The position numbers and the translations under genes are program-made. This document shows, piece after piece, positions 41,313 to 49,618 of a stretch of DNA of 61,653 nucleotides. The stretch lies in NCBI GenBank assembly GCA_013297625.1, contig JAAFHT010000005.1:1-61653 (forward strand). Reading direction: 5' to 3'. Source of the stretch: Actinomycetota bacterium (GTDB lineage: Bacteria; Actinomycetota; Actinomycetes; Actinomycetales; Microbacteriaceae). The first letter of the stretch is position 1. Every line of letters starts with the position of its first letter. The notes below the pieces were generated by a model. It saw only the letters and a program-made list of their open reading frames with translations, was not told the origin of the DNA and did not search any database.

Positions 41313-42289
41313 GCCGCACTCTCCGTGGTCTCGGGGGTCTCTTCGGCCGTGCGGCCGGTCAGTTGCAAGAAGACGTCGTCCAACGTCGGGCGACGCATGC
41401 CCGCGTCGTGCAGGGCGATGCCATCGCGGGCCGCGGCGCCGACGATCGCGGCGAGGGCTGCAGGGCCGTCGTCAACGGGAACCACCCACGTGCGGCCGCC
41501 CGTCACGACGGGTTCGCCCGTGCCGTGGCTCCCGAGTAGGCGGCGCACAGCATCCCCGTCGGCTTCATCGACCACGGTCAGGGCGACGCGCTGGCCACCG
41601 ACTGAGGCCTTGAGCTCGTCGGCCGTGCCCTTCGCGATGACTTGGCCGTTGTCGATAACCGAAATGGAGTCGGCGAGGCGGTCGGCTTCTTCGAGGTACT
41701 GCGTCGTGAGCAACACGGTGGTGCCGTCAGAGACAAGGGTCTCGATGACGTCCCACAGGCCGATGCGGCTGCGCGGGTCGAGGCCCGTCGTGGGTTCGTC
41801 GAGAAACAGCACCGGAGGCTTGATGACGAGTGCGCCCGCGAGGTCGATGCGGCGGCGCATACCGCCCGAGTAGCCCTTGACCGGGCGGTTCTGCGACTCG
41901 ACGAGGTCGAACAGCTCGATGAGTTCGCCCGCCCGCTGCCGCGCGACCTTCGACCCCAAGTGGTAGAGCTTGCCCACCATCATGAGGTTCTCGAAGCCCG
42001 TGAGGTTCTCGTCGACGGCGGCGTACTGCCCGCTCGCGCCGATCATGCGGCGAATCGACTGCGGGTCGTCAAGCACGTCGACGCCGTTGATGACTGCCGA
42101 GCCCGAGTCGGGCTTGATGAGCGTCGTGAGCACTTTGACCGTGGTGGTTTTGCCGGCGCCGTTGGGCCCGAGCAATGCGGTGACGGTGCCTTGCGGCACC
42201 TCGAGGTCGAGGCCGTCGAGGGCGCGCACGACGGGCGCCCCCTTCGGCGTGTAGGTCTTGACAAGCCCGTGGGCTTCGATAAATGCCAT
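41309..42289 (-). CDS. ABC exporter ATP-binding protein, DrrA-like
   Basis: A 326-residue ATPase of the daunorubicin-resistance type. It has Walker A (GPNGAGKTTT), YSGGMRRRIDLAGAL signature, VLFLDEPTTGLDPRSR Walker B and TTQYLEEADRLAD. The C-terminal extension with MRRPTLDDVFLQLTG is the DrrA tail. With the DrrB-like partner it forms an exporter. The leaderless TAGCAT box supports the ATG at 42289; a longer frame would run into the divergent promoter. Confidence 0.92.
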   Translation of the reverse strand: MAFIEAHGLVKTYTPKGAPVVRALDGLDLEVPQGTVTALLGPNGAGKTTTVKVLTTLIKPDSGSAVINGVDVLDDPQSIRRMIGASGQYAAVDENLTGFENLMMVGKLYHLGSKVARQRAGELIELFDLVESQNRPVKGYSGGMRRRIDLAGALVIKPPVLFLDEPTTGLDPRSRIGLWDVIETLVSDGTTVLLTTQYLEEADRLADSISVIDNGQVIAKGTADELKASVGGQRVALTVVDEADGDAVRRLLGSHGTGEPVVTGGRTWVVPVDDGPAALAAIVGAAARDGIALHDAGMRRPTLDDVFLQLTGRTAEETPETTESAA

Positions 42290-42296
42290 GCGCGGG

Positions 42297-42302
42297 ATGC
42301 TA
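42297..42302 (-). promoter_or_regulatory. -10 box, leaderless promoter of the DrrAB-like exporter
   Basis: TAGCAT on the minus strand, 7 nt before the ATG at 42289. Confidence 0.5.
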
Positions 42303-42351
42303 CTCGTCTCGGGTGACACGACAGTGCAGCGTTCGCCGACGGCGCAGTGAG

Positions 42352-42357
42352 TAGCGT
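42352..42357 (+). promoter_or_regulatory. -10 box, leaderless promoter of the acyl-CoA dehydrogenase-like gene
   Basis: TAGCGT, 6 nt before the ATG at 42364. Confidence 0.5.
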
Positions 42358-42363
42358 GGGGGC

Positions 42364-43497
42364 ATGTCAAGCTCGCTGACCCCCACGCTGCTCGCGCGCG
42401 TGCGCGAGCGGGCTCCCGGCTATGACGCCGCGAATAGCTTCTTCACCGAGGATCTCGACGAGCTGCGCGCCGCGGGCTATTTGGGGGCGCGCAGCCTGAG
42501 CGCGGCATCCGCCGACCAGCGACTGCTCGCCGCCCACGCTCCCGCGACGGCGCTCGGGCTCACGATGCACCTCGTGTGGATGGGCGTCGCGCGCGACCTG
42601 CTCGCGGCGGGTGACGCGAGCCTGCAGTGGGTGCTCGATGACTGCGCGATCGGGGAGATCTTCGCCTTCGCGATTAGCGAGGCGGGCAACGACCGCGTGA
42701 TGAGCGACTCGCTGACCCGGGTCGAGCGCGTTTCGCTCGACGACGGCACCGCGGGCTGGGCCTTCACGGGCACGAAGATTTTCACGACCCTCTCGCCCGC
42801 GTGGACGCGCCTCGGCGTGCTCGGTCGGCACGACCCCGCCGATGGCTCGGCGCCGAGCGTCGTGCACGGCTTCATCACGCGCGAGGCGACCGGGGTCGAG
42901 ATCACTCCCGACTGGGACACCCTCGGCATGCGCGCGACGCAGAGCCACACGACCCGACTTGATGTGGCTGTGGTGCGCGACGAGCACGTGGCGCGCATCC
43001 TGCCCGTCGGACCCAGCGGCGATGTGTACACGCTCGCGATCGCCGCGAACTTTCACACGCTTATCGCGAGCGTGTATGCCGGAATCGCCGACCGCGCGCT
43101 CGAGCTTGCGGTCGAGAGCGCCCAGCGCCGCACGAGTCTGCGGAACGACGGAGCACCGCAGGCGCACGACCCCGACATTCGTTGGCGCATCGCGGATGCC
43201 GCGCTCGCCCTCGACGCGCTGGCCCCGCAACTGCAGGCCGTCGCCCGCGATCGCGACCAGGCTGTGGATCGGGGAACGCGGTGGTTCCGCGACCTGGCGG
43301 GCCTCAAGCACCGCAGCGTCGAAACCGCGCGGCACGTCGTCGACCAGGCCATGCGGATCGCGGGGGGTGGCGCCTACCGCTCGTCGGCCGAGCTCAGCCG
43401 CCTGCAGCGTGATGTGCTCGCGGGCATCTACCACCCGAGCGATACCGAGGCTGTGCACGCCACTGTCGCCACCGACCTGCTCGGGCCGCTGTCGTAA
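42364..43497 (+). CDS. acyl-CoA dehydrogenase-family protein
   Basis: A 377-residue protein with the acyl-CoA dehydrogenase fold: N-terminal helices, a beta-domain (WAFTGTKIFTTLSPAWTRLGVLGR, then WDTLGMRATQSHTTRLDVAVV) and the C-terminal helical bundle with HVVDQAMRIAGGGAYRSSAELSRLQRDVLAG. I could not place the usual catalytic glutamate, and the C-terminal pattern resembles the flavin monooxygenase-like members (DszC/HsaA type) as much as true dehydrogenases. Substrate unknown. A leaderless promoter precedes the ATG. Divergent from the exporter genes. Confidence 0.8.
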   Translation: MSSSLTPTLLARVRERAPGYDAANSFFTEDLDELRAAGYLGARSLSAASADQRLLAAHAPATALGLTMHLVWMGVARDLLAAGDASLQWVLDDCAIGEIFAFAISEAGNDRVMSDSLTRVERVSLDDGTAGWAFTGTKIFTTLSPAWTRLGVLGRHDPADGSAPSVVHGFITREATGVEITPDWDTLGMRATQSHTTRLDVAVVRDEHVARILPVGPSGDVYTLAIAANFHTLIASVYAGIADRALELAVESAQRRTSLRNDGAPQAHDPDIRWRIADAALALDALAPQLQAVARDRDQAVDRGTRWFRDLAGLKHRSVETARHVVDQAMRIAGGGAYRSSAELSRLQRDVLAGIYHPSDTEAVHATVATDLLGPLS

Positions 43498-43518
43498 GGC
43501 ACGCGCCTGCGACAGGAG

Positions 43519-43524
43519 TAATGT
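43519..43524 (+). promoter_or_regulatory. -10 box, leaderless promoter of the APC permease
   Basis: TAATGT, 6 nt before the GTG at 43531. The AGGAG nearby belongs to an out-of-frame ATG at 43521, inside this box. Confidence 0.5.
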
Positions 43525-43530
43525 CTGCGC

Positions 43531-44928
43531 GTGGTCATCTTGCGCTCGCGCGCTGTTCTCTTTCTTGCTTTCGCCTTCGCCGTCATGGCCGACCCGGTCT
43601 CGTCGGTTGCCTATGCCGTGGAGGCCGCGCTCCACGCTCTCGACGGTCGACTCGATCTGCTCGTCGCGACGATGGGCCTCGTGGTGGTCATCATCGCGCT
43701 CGTGATCGTCAACTATCGCGCGCTGATTGCTCGGTACCCCGAGGGTGGGGGCGCATCCGCTGCGGTGGGTGAAGCGTTCGGAGACGGCTGGTCGTTTGTT
43801 CCCGTGGGCTCACTGGTGGTCGACTTCGTGCTCACGATCGCCATCAGTGTTTCGGCGGCTGCCTCCGCGGTGATCGCGTACTTTCCGGCGCTCGAACCGT
43901 GGCGCTTGCTCATTGCTCTCGTGCTCGTCGCTGTGGTCGGCGGGATGTGTTGGTTCGGTCACTTGGGCCGCATCGTTTTCGCGCTCATGACCGTGGTGTT
44001 CGTGCTCATTGCGGCGACTGTGCTGGTCTTCAGTGCGTTCGCCGCGCCGGTTGAGGCCTCGGCCTCGGTCGCAGCCGCGGGCTCGGGCGCCGACCCCGGG
44101 ATGCTCGCCGGGCTCATTGCGGTCGTGCTCGCCTTCCCCGTGGCGATGGCCCTCGCGACCGGCGTCGAGGCGCCCTCGACGGCGATCGCGCAACTGGGTG
44201 AGCTGGATGACGACGGGCGTCGCCGCTTCGGCCAGCTGACCCTGTGGCTCACGCTCGGCATCGTCGGTGTCATCACGCTCGGGCTCGCGACGCAAGCCGC
44301 GCGCCTCGGCGTGGGGCTGCCCGAGGAGGGCTCGACGCTCATTGCCGACTTCGCGCGGCACGTCGCGCCCGCGCCCGTCTTCGCCCTCTTCCAGCTCATG
44401 ACCGCGCTGCTGCTCTTGGCCGCCGCGAGTTCGTCGTTTCAGGCTGGGCCGGGGCTGCTCAAGGCGCTCGCCGCCAACCCGGCCCATTCCAACGCCGTGG
44501 GCATCTTGCCCGTAGCCTTTGGCCGCGTAAACAGTCGGCACACGCCCTACTGGGGTCTCGTGCTCTTCGCGGTGCTGTCGATGCTGGTCGTTGCCGCGGC
44601 CGGTGCCGACGACCAGACCCTCGTGCTCTTCTACGCCGTCGCGGTGTTCTTGAGCTTCTTGTCGGGCTTGCTCGCGATGACTCGGTTCACGCATCTATCC
44701 CGCCAGCGCGGGCGTTTCGCCCTCAACCTCTTCGGGTCGGTCGTGGTCGCCTTCACCCTCGTCGTGAACCTGGCGCGCGGCTGGCCGCTCGTGAGCCTTG
44801 TGGCCGCGGCACTCATCGCCGGCGCGCTGTGGATGCTGTGGGTGCGCGCCGGGCGACCGGAGGGCATCCGGTCGATCGAAGCGATGGCCGAGAAGGCCGA
44901 CGCCGAAAGTGACGCGGTGACGCCGTGA
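43531..44928 (+). CDS. APC-superfamily permease
   Basis: A 465-residue permease with about twelve membrane segments. The first helix region AFAVMADPVSSVAYAVEAAL and the second YRALIARYPEGGGASAAVGEAFGD follow the amino acid-polyamine-organocation pattern, and EAPSTAIAQLGELDDDGRRRFGQ is the helix 6-7 cytoplasmic loop. Likely an amino-acid or cation transporter. The GTG at 43531 is the first in-frame start. Its stop overlaps the next gene by 4 nt (GTGA). Confidence 0.8.
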   Translation: MVILRSRAVLFLAFAFAVMADPVSSVAYAVEAALHALDGRLDLLVATMGLVVVIIALVIVNYRALIARYPEGGGASAAVGEAFGDGWSFVPVGSLVVDFVLTIAISVSAAASAVIAYFPALEPWRLLIALVLVAVVGGMCWFGHLGRIVFALMTVVFVLIAATVLVFSAFAAPVEASASVAAAGSGADPGMLAGLIAVVLAFPVAMALATGVEAPSTAIAQLGELDDDGRRRFGQLTLWLTLGIVGVITLGLATQAARLGVGLPEEGSTLIADFARHVAPAPVFALFQLMTALLLLAAASSSFQAGPGLLKALAANPAHSNAVGILPVAFGRVNSRHTPYWGLVLFAVLSMLVVAAAGADDQTLVLFYAVAVFLSFLSGLLAMTRFTHLSRQRGRFALNLFGSVVVAFTLVVNLARGWPLVSLVAAALIAGALWMLWVRAGRPEGIRSIEAMAEKADAESDAVTP

Positions 44929-45752
44929 CCGTGCAGTTCGGCGTCTTCATCACCCCGAGCGCGGCCGACCCCGCTCGGGTCGTCGAACTTGCCGTGACAG
45001 CCGAGGCGGCGGGCATCGACCTCGTCACGGTGCAAGACCACCCGTACCAGCCCGCCTTCCTCGACGCGTGGACGCTGCTGAGCGTCATCGCGGGCCGCAC
45101 CGAGCGCGTCACGCTTTCGGGCAATGTGCTCAACCTGCCGCTGCGGCATCCGGCGATGCTCGCCCGCAGCGCCGCGAGTCTTGACCTGCTGACCGGCGGT
45201 CGCGTGATGATGGGCCTCGGCGCCGGGTTCTTCTGGGAGGGTGTTGCCGCGATGGGCGGGCCGCGACGCACGCCCGGCGAGGGCGTCGATGCGCTGAGCG
45301 AAGCCATCACCGTCATGCGTGCGCTGTGGAGCACCGAGCCCGGCGGTGTCTTCCTCCCCGGCCCGCACTACCCGATCACGGGCGCGAAGCGCGGCCCGGC
45401 GCCGGCGCACGAGATTCCGATCTGGGTCGGAGCCCTCAAGCCGCGCATGCTGCGCCTCATCGGTCGGCAGGCTGACGGCTGGTGGGCCTCACTGAACATG
45501 CTCGCCAATGAGACCGAGCTTGCCTCGAGCGGCGCGATCATCGACGACGCCGCACGCGCGGCGGGTCGCGACCCAGCCGCCATCTGCCGCGTGCTCAATG
45601 TCGGCGGGGCGGATGCCCACCCCGAGCGCCTCGTCCACCTCGCCCGCACCTACGGGGTGTCGACCTTCGTGCTGGCTGGCGACGACCCGCGCGCCATCGA
45701 GCGCTTCGGCTCGGAGGTCGCGCCGGCCGTGCGCGCCGAACTCGGGGAGTAG
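44925..45752 (+). CDS. LLM-class flavin/F420-dependent oxidoreductase
   Basis: A 275-residue luciferase-like TIM-barrel protein. VQFGVFITPSAADPARVVELAVTAEAAGIDLVTVQDHPY opens it, NVLNLPLRHPAMLARSAASLDLLTGGRVMMGLGAGFF is the conserved core, and PIWVGALKPRMLRLIGRQADGWW is the cofactor phosphate region. Whether it uses FMN or F420 is open. Translationally coupled to the APC permease, which may import its substrate (inference). Ends 6 nt from the convergent serine hydrolase gene. Confidence 0.85.
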   Translation: MTVQFGVFITPSAADPARVVELAVTAEAAGIDLVTVQDHPYQPAFLDAWTLLSVIAGRTERVTLSGNVLNLPLRHPAMLARSAASLDLLTGGRVMMGLGAGFFWEGVAAMGGPRRTPGEGVDALSEAITVMRALWSTEPGGVFLPGPHYPITGAKRGPAPAHEIPIWVGALKPRMLRLIGRQADGWWASLNMLANETELASSGAIIDDAARAAGRDPAAICRVLNVGGADAHPERLVHLARTYGVSTFVLAGDDPRAIERFGSEVAPAVRAELGE

Positions 45753-45758
45753 CTCGGC

Positions 45759-46772
45759 TTAGCGCCCGAGAAACACCGCGTTGAGCAGCTCGTCGACCTT
45801 CATGCCCACGTCGGGCTCGTTCGCGTCGAGACGGTTGGTCAGCAGCACGACCGCGCGGCCTGCGGCGGGGGAGACCCACAGCTGAGTGTTGGTCCAGCCG
45901 GAGTGTCCGTAGACACTGTGGTCGAGCAGGCCAGGGCCTCGGGGCAGCAAGAACCCGAGCCCGAACTGCTCGAAGCGCTTGAGCGGTTCGGCGTCGATGA
46001 CGTAGAGCCCCGCGGTGCGCGATTGCTGCATGGCGGTGAGAGTTGCCGGTGTGACGATCGCCCCGTCGTTCATGAGCAGTGAGCGGGCGATCGCGAGCAG
46101 GTCGGCGGCGTTGGCGACGGCTCCCGCGGCGGGGTGGCGCAGCGCGGGCAACAACGTGGGGTCGTGGTCGTAGCGCTCGAAGCCGTGCACGTGGTGTGCG
46201 CCCTCGGCGTCGAACGACAGGTGGTTCGCGCCAACCGTGGCCGCCATGGCCGCGAACTCGTCAGCGAAGGCGTTGCCCGTGGCGTGCTCGACGAGCGCGG
46301 CCACGCCCTCCCACGAGAGGTTCGCGTAGCGCCGCGCGGTGCCCGGCACGAACTCGATGGGAGCACGCTCGAGAGCCTCGCGCAGCGTGGTCGCGTGACC
46401 GTGCGAGCGCACGGGGCCGTCGTCTTCGAGGCGCACATCGGCAATGCCCGAGCGGTGACTCAGCAAGTGCTCGAGGGTCACGTCGGGGTGGCTGAACGCC
46501 GGCAGGGCATCCCGCAGCCGGGTCTGAGTCGTGAGCAGTCCGCGCTCGACCGCGCGCATCGCCGTGAGCGCGACGAGCGGCTTGGTGATCGAATAGAGAG
46601 CGAAGCGGTCGTCGACGTGAGCGGTGCGACCACTGACGGCGTCGGTGCCGAACGCTGCAACGTCGACCACGCCGCTCGCGTCAACGACGCCGATGACGGC
46701 GACGGGCAAGCGGCCGACGTCGACCTGGCGCCGGGTCCAGTCGGCGGCGGCGCCAAATGCGGTGATGGTCAT
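45759..46772 (-). CDS. serine hydrolase, class C beta-lactamase/esterase family
   Basis: A 337-residue protein with SITK at 61-64 (nucleophile Ser61, Lys64) and YAN at 148-150 (Tyr148), followed by GHSGWTNTQLW replacing the KTG box. There is no signal peptide, so it is likely a cytoplasmic esterase or D-aminopeptidase-like enzyme and not a secreted lactamase. GGAG lies 5 nt before the ATG. It follows the LLM gene by 28 nt and is probably co-transcribed. Confidence 0.85.
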   Translation of the reverse strand: MTITAFGAAADWTRRQVDVGRLPVAVIGVVDASGVVDVAAFGTDAVSGRTAHVDDRFALYSITKPLVALTAMRAVERGLLTTQTRLRDALPAFSHPDVTLEHLLSHRSGIADVRLEDDGPVRSHGHATTLREALERAPIEFVPGTARRYANLSWEGVAALVEHATGNAFADEFAAMAATVGANHLSFDAEGAHHVHGFERYDHDPTLLPALRHPAAGAVANAADLLAIARSLLMNDGAIVTPATLTAMQQSRTAGLYVIDAEPLKRFEQFGLGFLLPRGPGLLDHSVYGHSGWTNTQLWVSPAAGRAVVLLTNRLDANEPDVGMKVDELLNAVFLGR

Positions 46773-46800
46773 AGATGCTCCGTTGCGGTTGAGGAGGGGC

Positions 46801-47724
46801 TCAGGTCAGCTGCGGCAGAACCTCGGCCGCAATCAGCTCGAGATGGTCGAGGTCGGTCATGTCGACCGTCTGCAGGTACACGCGGTCGACGCCCAGCTCG
46901 CGCAGCGCGCCCAGCCGGTCGACGACCTGCGAAGGAGTGCCCACGAGGCGCTCGCCGTGGTCGCTCGCGGGGTCAATCTCGACGGCCTCGCAGCGCCGTG
47001 CGATCTCGGCCGCGTCACGACCGACGACCGTGGGCCACGCCGCCGACATCTTCAGCGTTGTGGGGTCGCGCTCTTCTTCGAGACAAATCGCGCGCACGTT
47101 TGCAAGTACCTCGGCGAAGCTCTCGAGCGTGCGGAACCCGATGTTGAACTCGGTCGCGTAGCGGGCGGCCAGCTGGGGCGTTTTGCGCGGTCCGCCGCCG
47201 CCCACGATGACGGGCATGCGCTCTTGCACGATCTTGGGCAGGGCAGGCACATCGACGAGCCGGTAGTGGTCGCCCTCGAACGAGAAGGTCGCGCCGTCAG
47301 GGGTGGCCCAGTAGCCCGTCACGATGGCGAGCTGCTCTTCGAGCATCCCGAACCGCTTGGCCGGAAACGGGATGCCGAAAGCCTCGTGCTCCCGCTCGTA
47401 CCAGCCGGTGCCGAGCCCGAACTCGACGCGCCCGTTCGACATCTGGTCGACCTGGGCGACCTGCACGGCAAGGATGCCCGGGTGGCGGTGCGTCGCCGAA
47501 CTCACGAGGGTGCCGAGGCGGATCGTGCTCGTCTCGCGGGCGAGGGCGGCCAAAGTCGTCCACGCGTCGGTCGGGCCCGGCAGGCCGTCACCGTCGCCCA
47601 TAACGAAGTAGTGGTCGCTGCGAAACCAGGCGTGAAAGCCGTTGGTCTCGGCGCGCTGCGCGTGCGCGACGATCGTGTCGTAACTGGCGCCCTGCTGGGG
47701 CTCGGTGAAGACGCAGTACTCCAT
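46801..47724 (-). CDS. LLM-class F420-dependent oxidoreductase
   Basis: A 307-residue luciferase-like protein of the TIGR03560 type. It contains HAWFRSDHYFVMGDGDGLPGPTDAWTTLAALARETSTIRLGTLVSSATHRHPG, VDQMSNGRVEFGLGTGWYEREHEAFGIPFP and PVIVGGGGPRKTPQLAARYATEFN. That group is F420-dependent (family knowledge). Leaderless TAGGCT promoter. Divergent from the P450 gene, with overlapping -10 boxes. Its substrate could be related to that of the P450-SDR-FAH set (inference). Confidence 0.85.
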   Translation of the reverse strand: MEYCVFTEPQQGASYDTIVAHAQRAETNGFHAWFRSDHYFVMGDGDGLPGPTDAWTTLAALARETSTIRLGTLVSSATHRHPGILAVQVAQVDQMSNGRVEFGLGTGWYEREHEAFGIPFPAKRFGMLEEQLAIVTGYWATPDGATFSFEGDHYRLVDVPALPKIVQERMPVIVGGGGPRKTPQLAARYATEFNIGFRTLESFAEVLANVRAICLEEERDPTTLKMSAAWPTVVGRDAAEIARRCEAVEIDPASDHGERLVGTPSQVVDRLGALRELGVDRVYLQTVDMTDLDHLELIAAEVLPQLT

Positions 47725-47730
47725 GGCTTG

Positions 47731-47736
47731 AGCCTA
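47731..47736 (-). promoter_or_regulatory. -10 box of the LLM gene, overlapping the divergent P450 promoter
   Basis: TAGGCT on the minus strand, 6 nt before the ATG at 47724. It shares bases 47735-47736 with the -10 of the P450 gene. Confidence 0.55.
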
Positions 47737-47740
47737 CGAT
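47735..47740 (+). promoter_or_regulatory. -10 box of the cytochrome P450 gene
   Basis: TACGAT; predicted start near 47747, leaving a short leader that contains GGAGG. Confidence 0.45.
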
Positions 47741-47761
47741 GGTGAGCGTCGGAGGCCCTAC

Positions 47762-48913
47762 GTGCGAGAAGCTCACGAGCGCGATGAAGTTCGCGGATAC
47801 CAGGCGGTGCGTGCTGCCGCGAAAGACTTTGAGGCCTTTTCGAGCGACCTCATCGGCGACCGCGACACGCGCGCCTACAAACAAGTGCCGCTCGAATACG
47901 ACCCTCCGCGGCACACGCGGTTTCGCGATGCGGTGAACCCGCTCTTCTTGAGCCAGAACATCGAGCCGAAGGCGCCCCAGTTCGAGGCGATCGCGCGCGA
48001 GCTCATCCAGGGCATTACGGCGCGCGGCGGCGGCGACCTCGCGAGCGACCTCGCGCTGCCCTACGTCATGGGCTGCCTCACGGTCATCTACAACCGGCCG
48101 CAGGATCGCGACGAGTGGATCTCGTGGGGCCCCGACGTCTGGACGGCGGATGCGTACCGCCAGGGTCTCGTGACGCCCGAGTCACGCGCCGCTGCGCGCG
48201 AGCGATCGTTCGACGGACCGAGCCTGCGCAGCGGTGACGTGCTCGAGCAGTACCTCGACCGTGTCTTCACGGCCGCCACCCAGGCGCCGGGTGCCGACCC
48301 CGCGACGACCGACGTGTGGGACTGGATCTCCGGGCTCGAGATCGACGGCGAGCGCCTGACGCGCGACGAAATGTTTGGCATCGCCAACGTCTTGCTCGCC
48401 GGCGGCCGCGACACCGTCATCAAGCTCGTTACGGGCCTCACGTGGCACCTCATGGCGAATCCGGATGATCGGCAGCACCTCACCGAGAACCGCAGTGCCT
48501 TCGCCGCCACGATTGCTGAGCTGGTGCGTTTCTTGACCCCGCTGCCCAAGATCGAGCGCGTGCTCGCGGCTGACCGCGAGACGCCCATCGCCGAGCGCGA
48601 CCCGCGGCGCTACGTGCTGCTCAACTACCTCTCGGCCAACCACGACCGCACGATTTGGCCCGACGCCGATGTGCTCGACATTCGCCGCGATCGCAAGCCT
48701 CACCTTGCCTTCGGCTTCGGGCGCCACTCGTGCATGGGCATGAACATCACGGAGTACGAGGCAAAGGCGTTTCTCACTGTGCTGCTCGACGAGTGGCCGG
48801 GGTGGGAGTTCGACGGGCAACCCGAGATTGAGTGGTCCACCGAGGGTGAGGGCGACGAGGCCTTTACGGCGCTCGAGCGATTCTCCCGGGTGCGTGTTCG
48901 GGTGCCGTTATAG
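47762..48913 (+). CDS. cytochrome P450
   Basis: A 383-residue soluble P450. The heme loop FGFGRHSCMG places the proximal ligand at Cys324. AELVRF carries the ExxR of helix K. The I-helix reads LLAGGRDTV, with Arg-Asp-Thr at the oxygen-activation site. EYDPPRHTRFRDAVNPLF is the C-helix heme-propionate region. It is slightly short at the N-terminus. GGAGG lies 6 nt before the GTG. No ferredoxin or reductase gene is adjacent, so electrons must come from elsewhere. It is followed by an SDR and an FAH-family gene that could process its product. Confidence 0.92.
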   Translation: MREAHERDEVRGYQAVRAAAKDFEAFSSDLIGDRDTRAYKQVPLEYDPPRHTRFRDAVNPLFLSQNIEPKAPQFEAIARELIQGITARGGGDLASDLALPYVMGCLTVIYNRPQDRDEWISWGPDVWTADAYRQGLVTPESRAAARERSFDGPSLRSGDVLEQYLDRVFTAATQAPGADPATTDVWDWISGLEIDGERLTRDEMFGIANVLLAGGRDTVIKLVTGLTWHLMANPDDRQHLTENRSAFAATIAELVRFLTPLPKIERVLAADRETPIAERDPRRYVLLNYLSANHDRTIWPDADVLDIRRDRKPHLAFGFGRHSCMGMNITEYEAKAFLTVLLDEWPGWEFDGQPEIEWSTEGEGDEAFTALERFSRVRVRVPL

Positions 48914-48914
48914 G

Positions 48915-48920
48915 TATGAT
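48915..48920 (+). promoter_or_regulatory. -10 box, leaderless promoter of the SDR gene
   Basis: TATGAT, 7 nt before the ATG at 48928; the closest match to the consensus TATAAT among the leaderless sites. Confidence 0.6.
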
Positions 48921-48927
48921 CTAAGCC

Positions 48928-49605
48928 ATGCCTCGCACCGCGATCGTTACCGGAGGGCTGAGCGGCCTCGGCGCCGCGACGGCCGAGCGCCTTGCGGCCG
49001 ACGGCATCCGTGTCATGACGTTCGATGTCGCCGACGGCGCTGATTTCACGCTCGACATCAGTGACGATGCAGCGGTGGATGCTGTGGCCGCCGAGGTCGG
49101 ACCAGTCGACATTCTCGTCAATTGCGCGGGCATCGTCGGGCCCAACAAGCCCCTCATCGAGACGACCGCCGACGAATGGCGTCGCACGATCGACGTCAAC
49201 GTCATGGGCACGGTCGCGACCATTCGGGCCTTCGCGCCCGGCATGGTGGCCAATGGTTGGGGCCGCATCGTCAACGTCGCGTCGATGGCGGGCAAAGACG
49301 GCAACCCCAACCTCGCCGCCTACTCGGCGACCAAAGGTGCCGTCATCGCGCTAACGAAGTCGGTGGGCAAAGAGCTCGCGCAGACCGGCGTGCTCGTCAA
49401 CGTCATCGCGCCGGCCGTGATCGACACGCCCATGAACGCGAAGACCGACCCGGCGGTGTTGAAGTACATCACCGACCTCATCCCGATGAAGCGCGTCGGT
49501 CGGCCCGATGAGTTCGCCGAGCTCGTGGCGTTCCTCACCTCCGACCGGCTGAGTTTCTCGACCGGCGCCGTGTACGACCTCAGCGGCGGCCGCGCCACCT
49601 ACTAG
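48928..49605 (+). CDS. SDR-family oxidoreductase
   Basis: A 225-residue classical short-chain dehydrogenase. TGGLSGLG is at 8-15, VNCAG (Cys in place of the usual second Asn) at 64-68, catalytic Ser119, Tyr132 and Lys136 are all present. Asp33 at the end of beta-2 (FDVADG) favours NAD(H). It may oxidise the hydroxyl made by the P450 (inference from order). Leaderless start; the FAH gene follows after 13 nt. Confidence 0.88.
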   Translation: MPRTAIVTGGLSGLGAATAERLAADGIRVMTFDVADGADFTLDISDDAAVDAVAAEVGPVDILVNCAGIVGPNKPLIETTADEWRRTIDVNVMGTVATIRAFAPGMVANGWGRIVNVASMAGKDGNPNLAAYSATKGAVIALTKSVGKELAQTGVLVNVIAPAVIDTPMNAKTDPAVLKYITDLIPMKRVGRPDEFAELVAFLTSDRLSFSTGAVYDLSGGRATY

Positions 49606-49618
49606 AAGGGCCTCACCG

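Noticed and set aside
43521-43772. An ATG with AGGAG at 43521 opening an 83-codon frame over the APC permease start
   Set aside because: The product is Arg/Gly/Cys-rich with no family. The bases form a TAATGT -10 box exactly 6 nt before the GTG of the permease, which explains them better.
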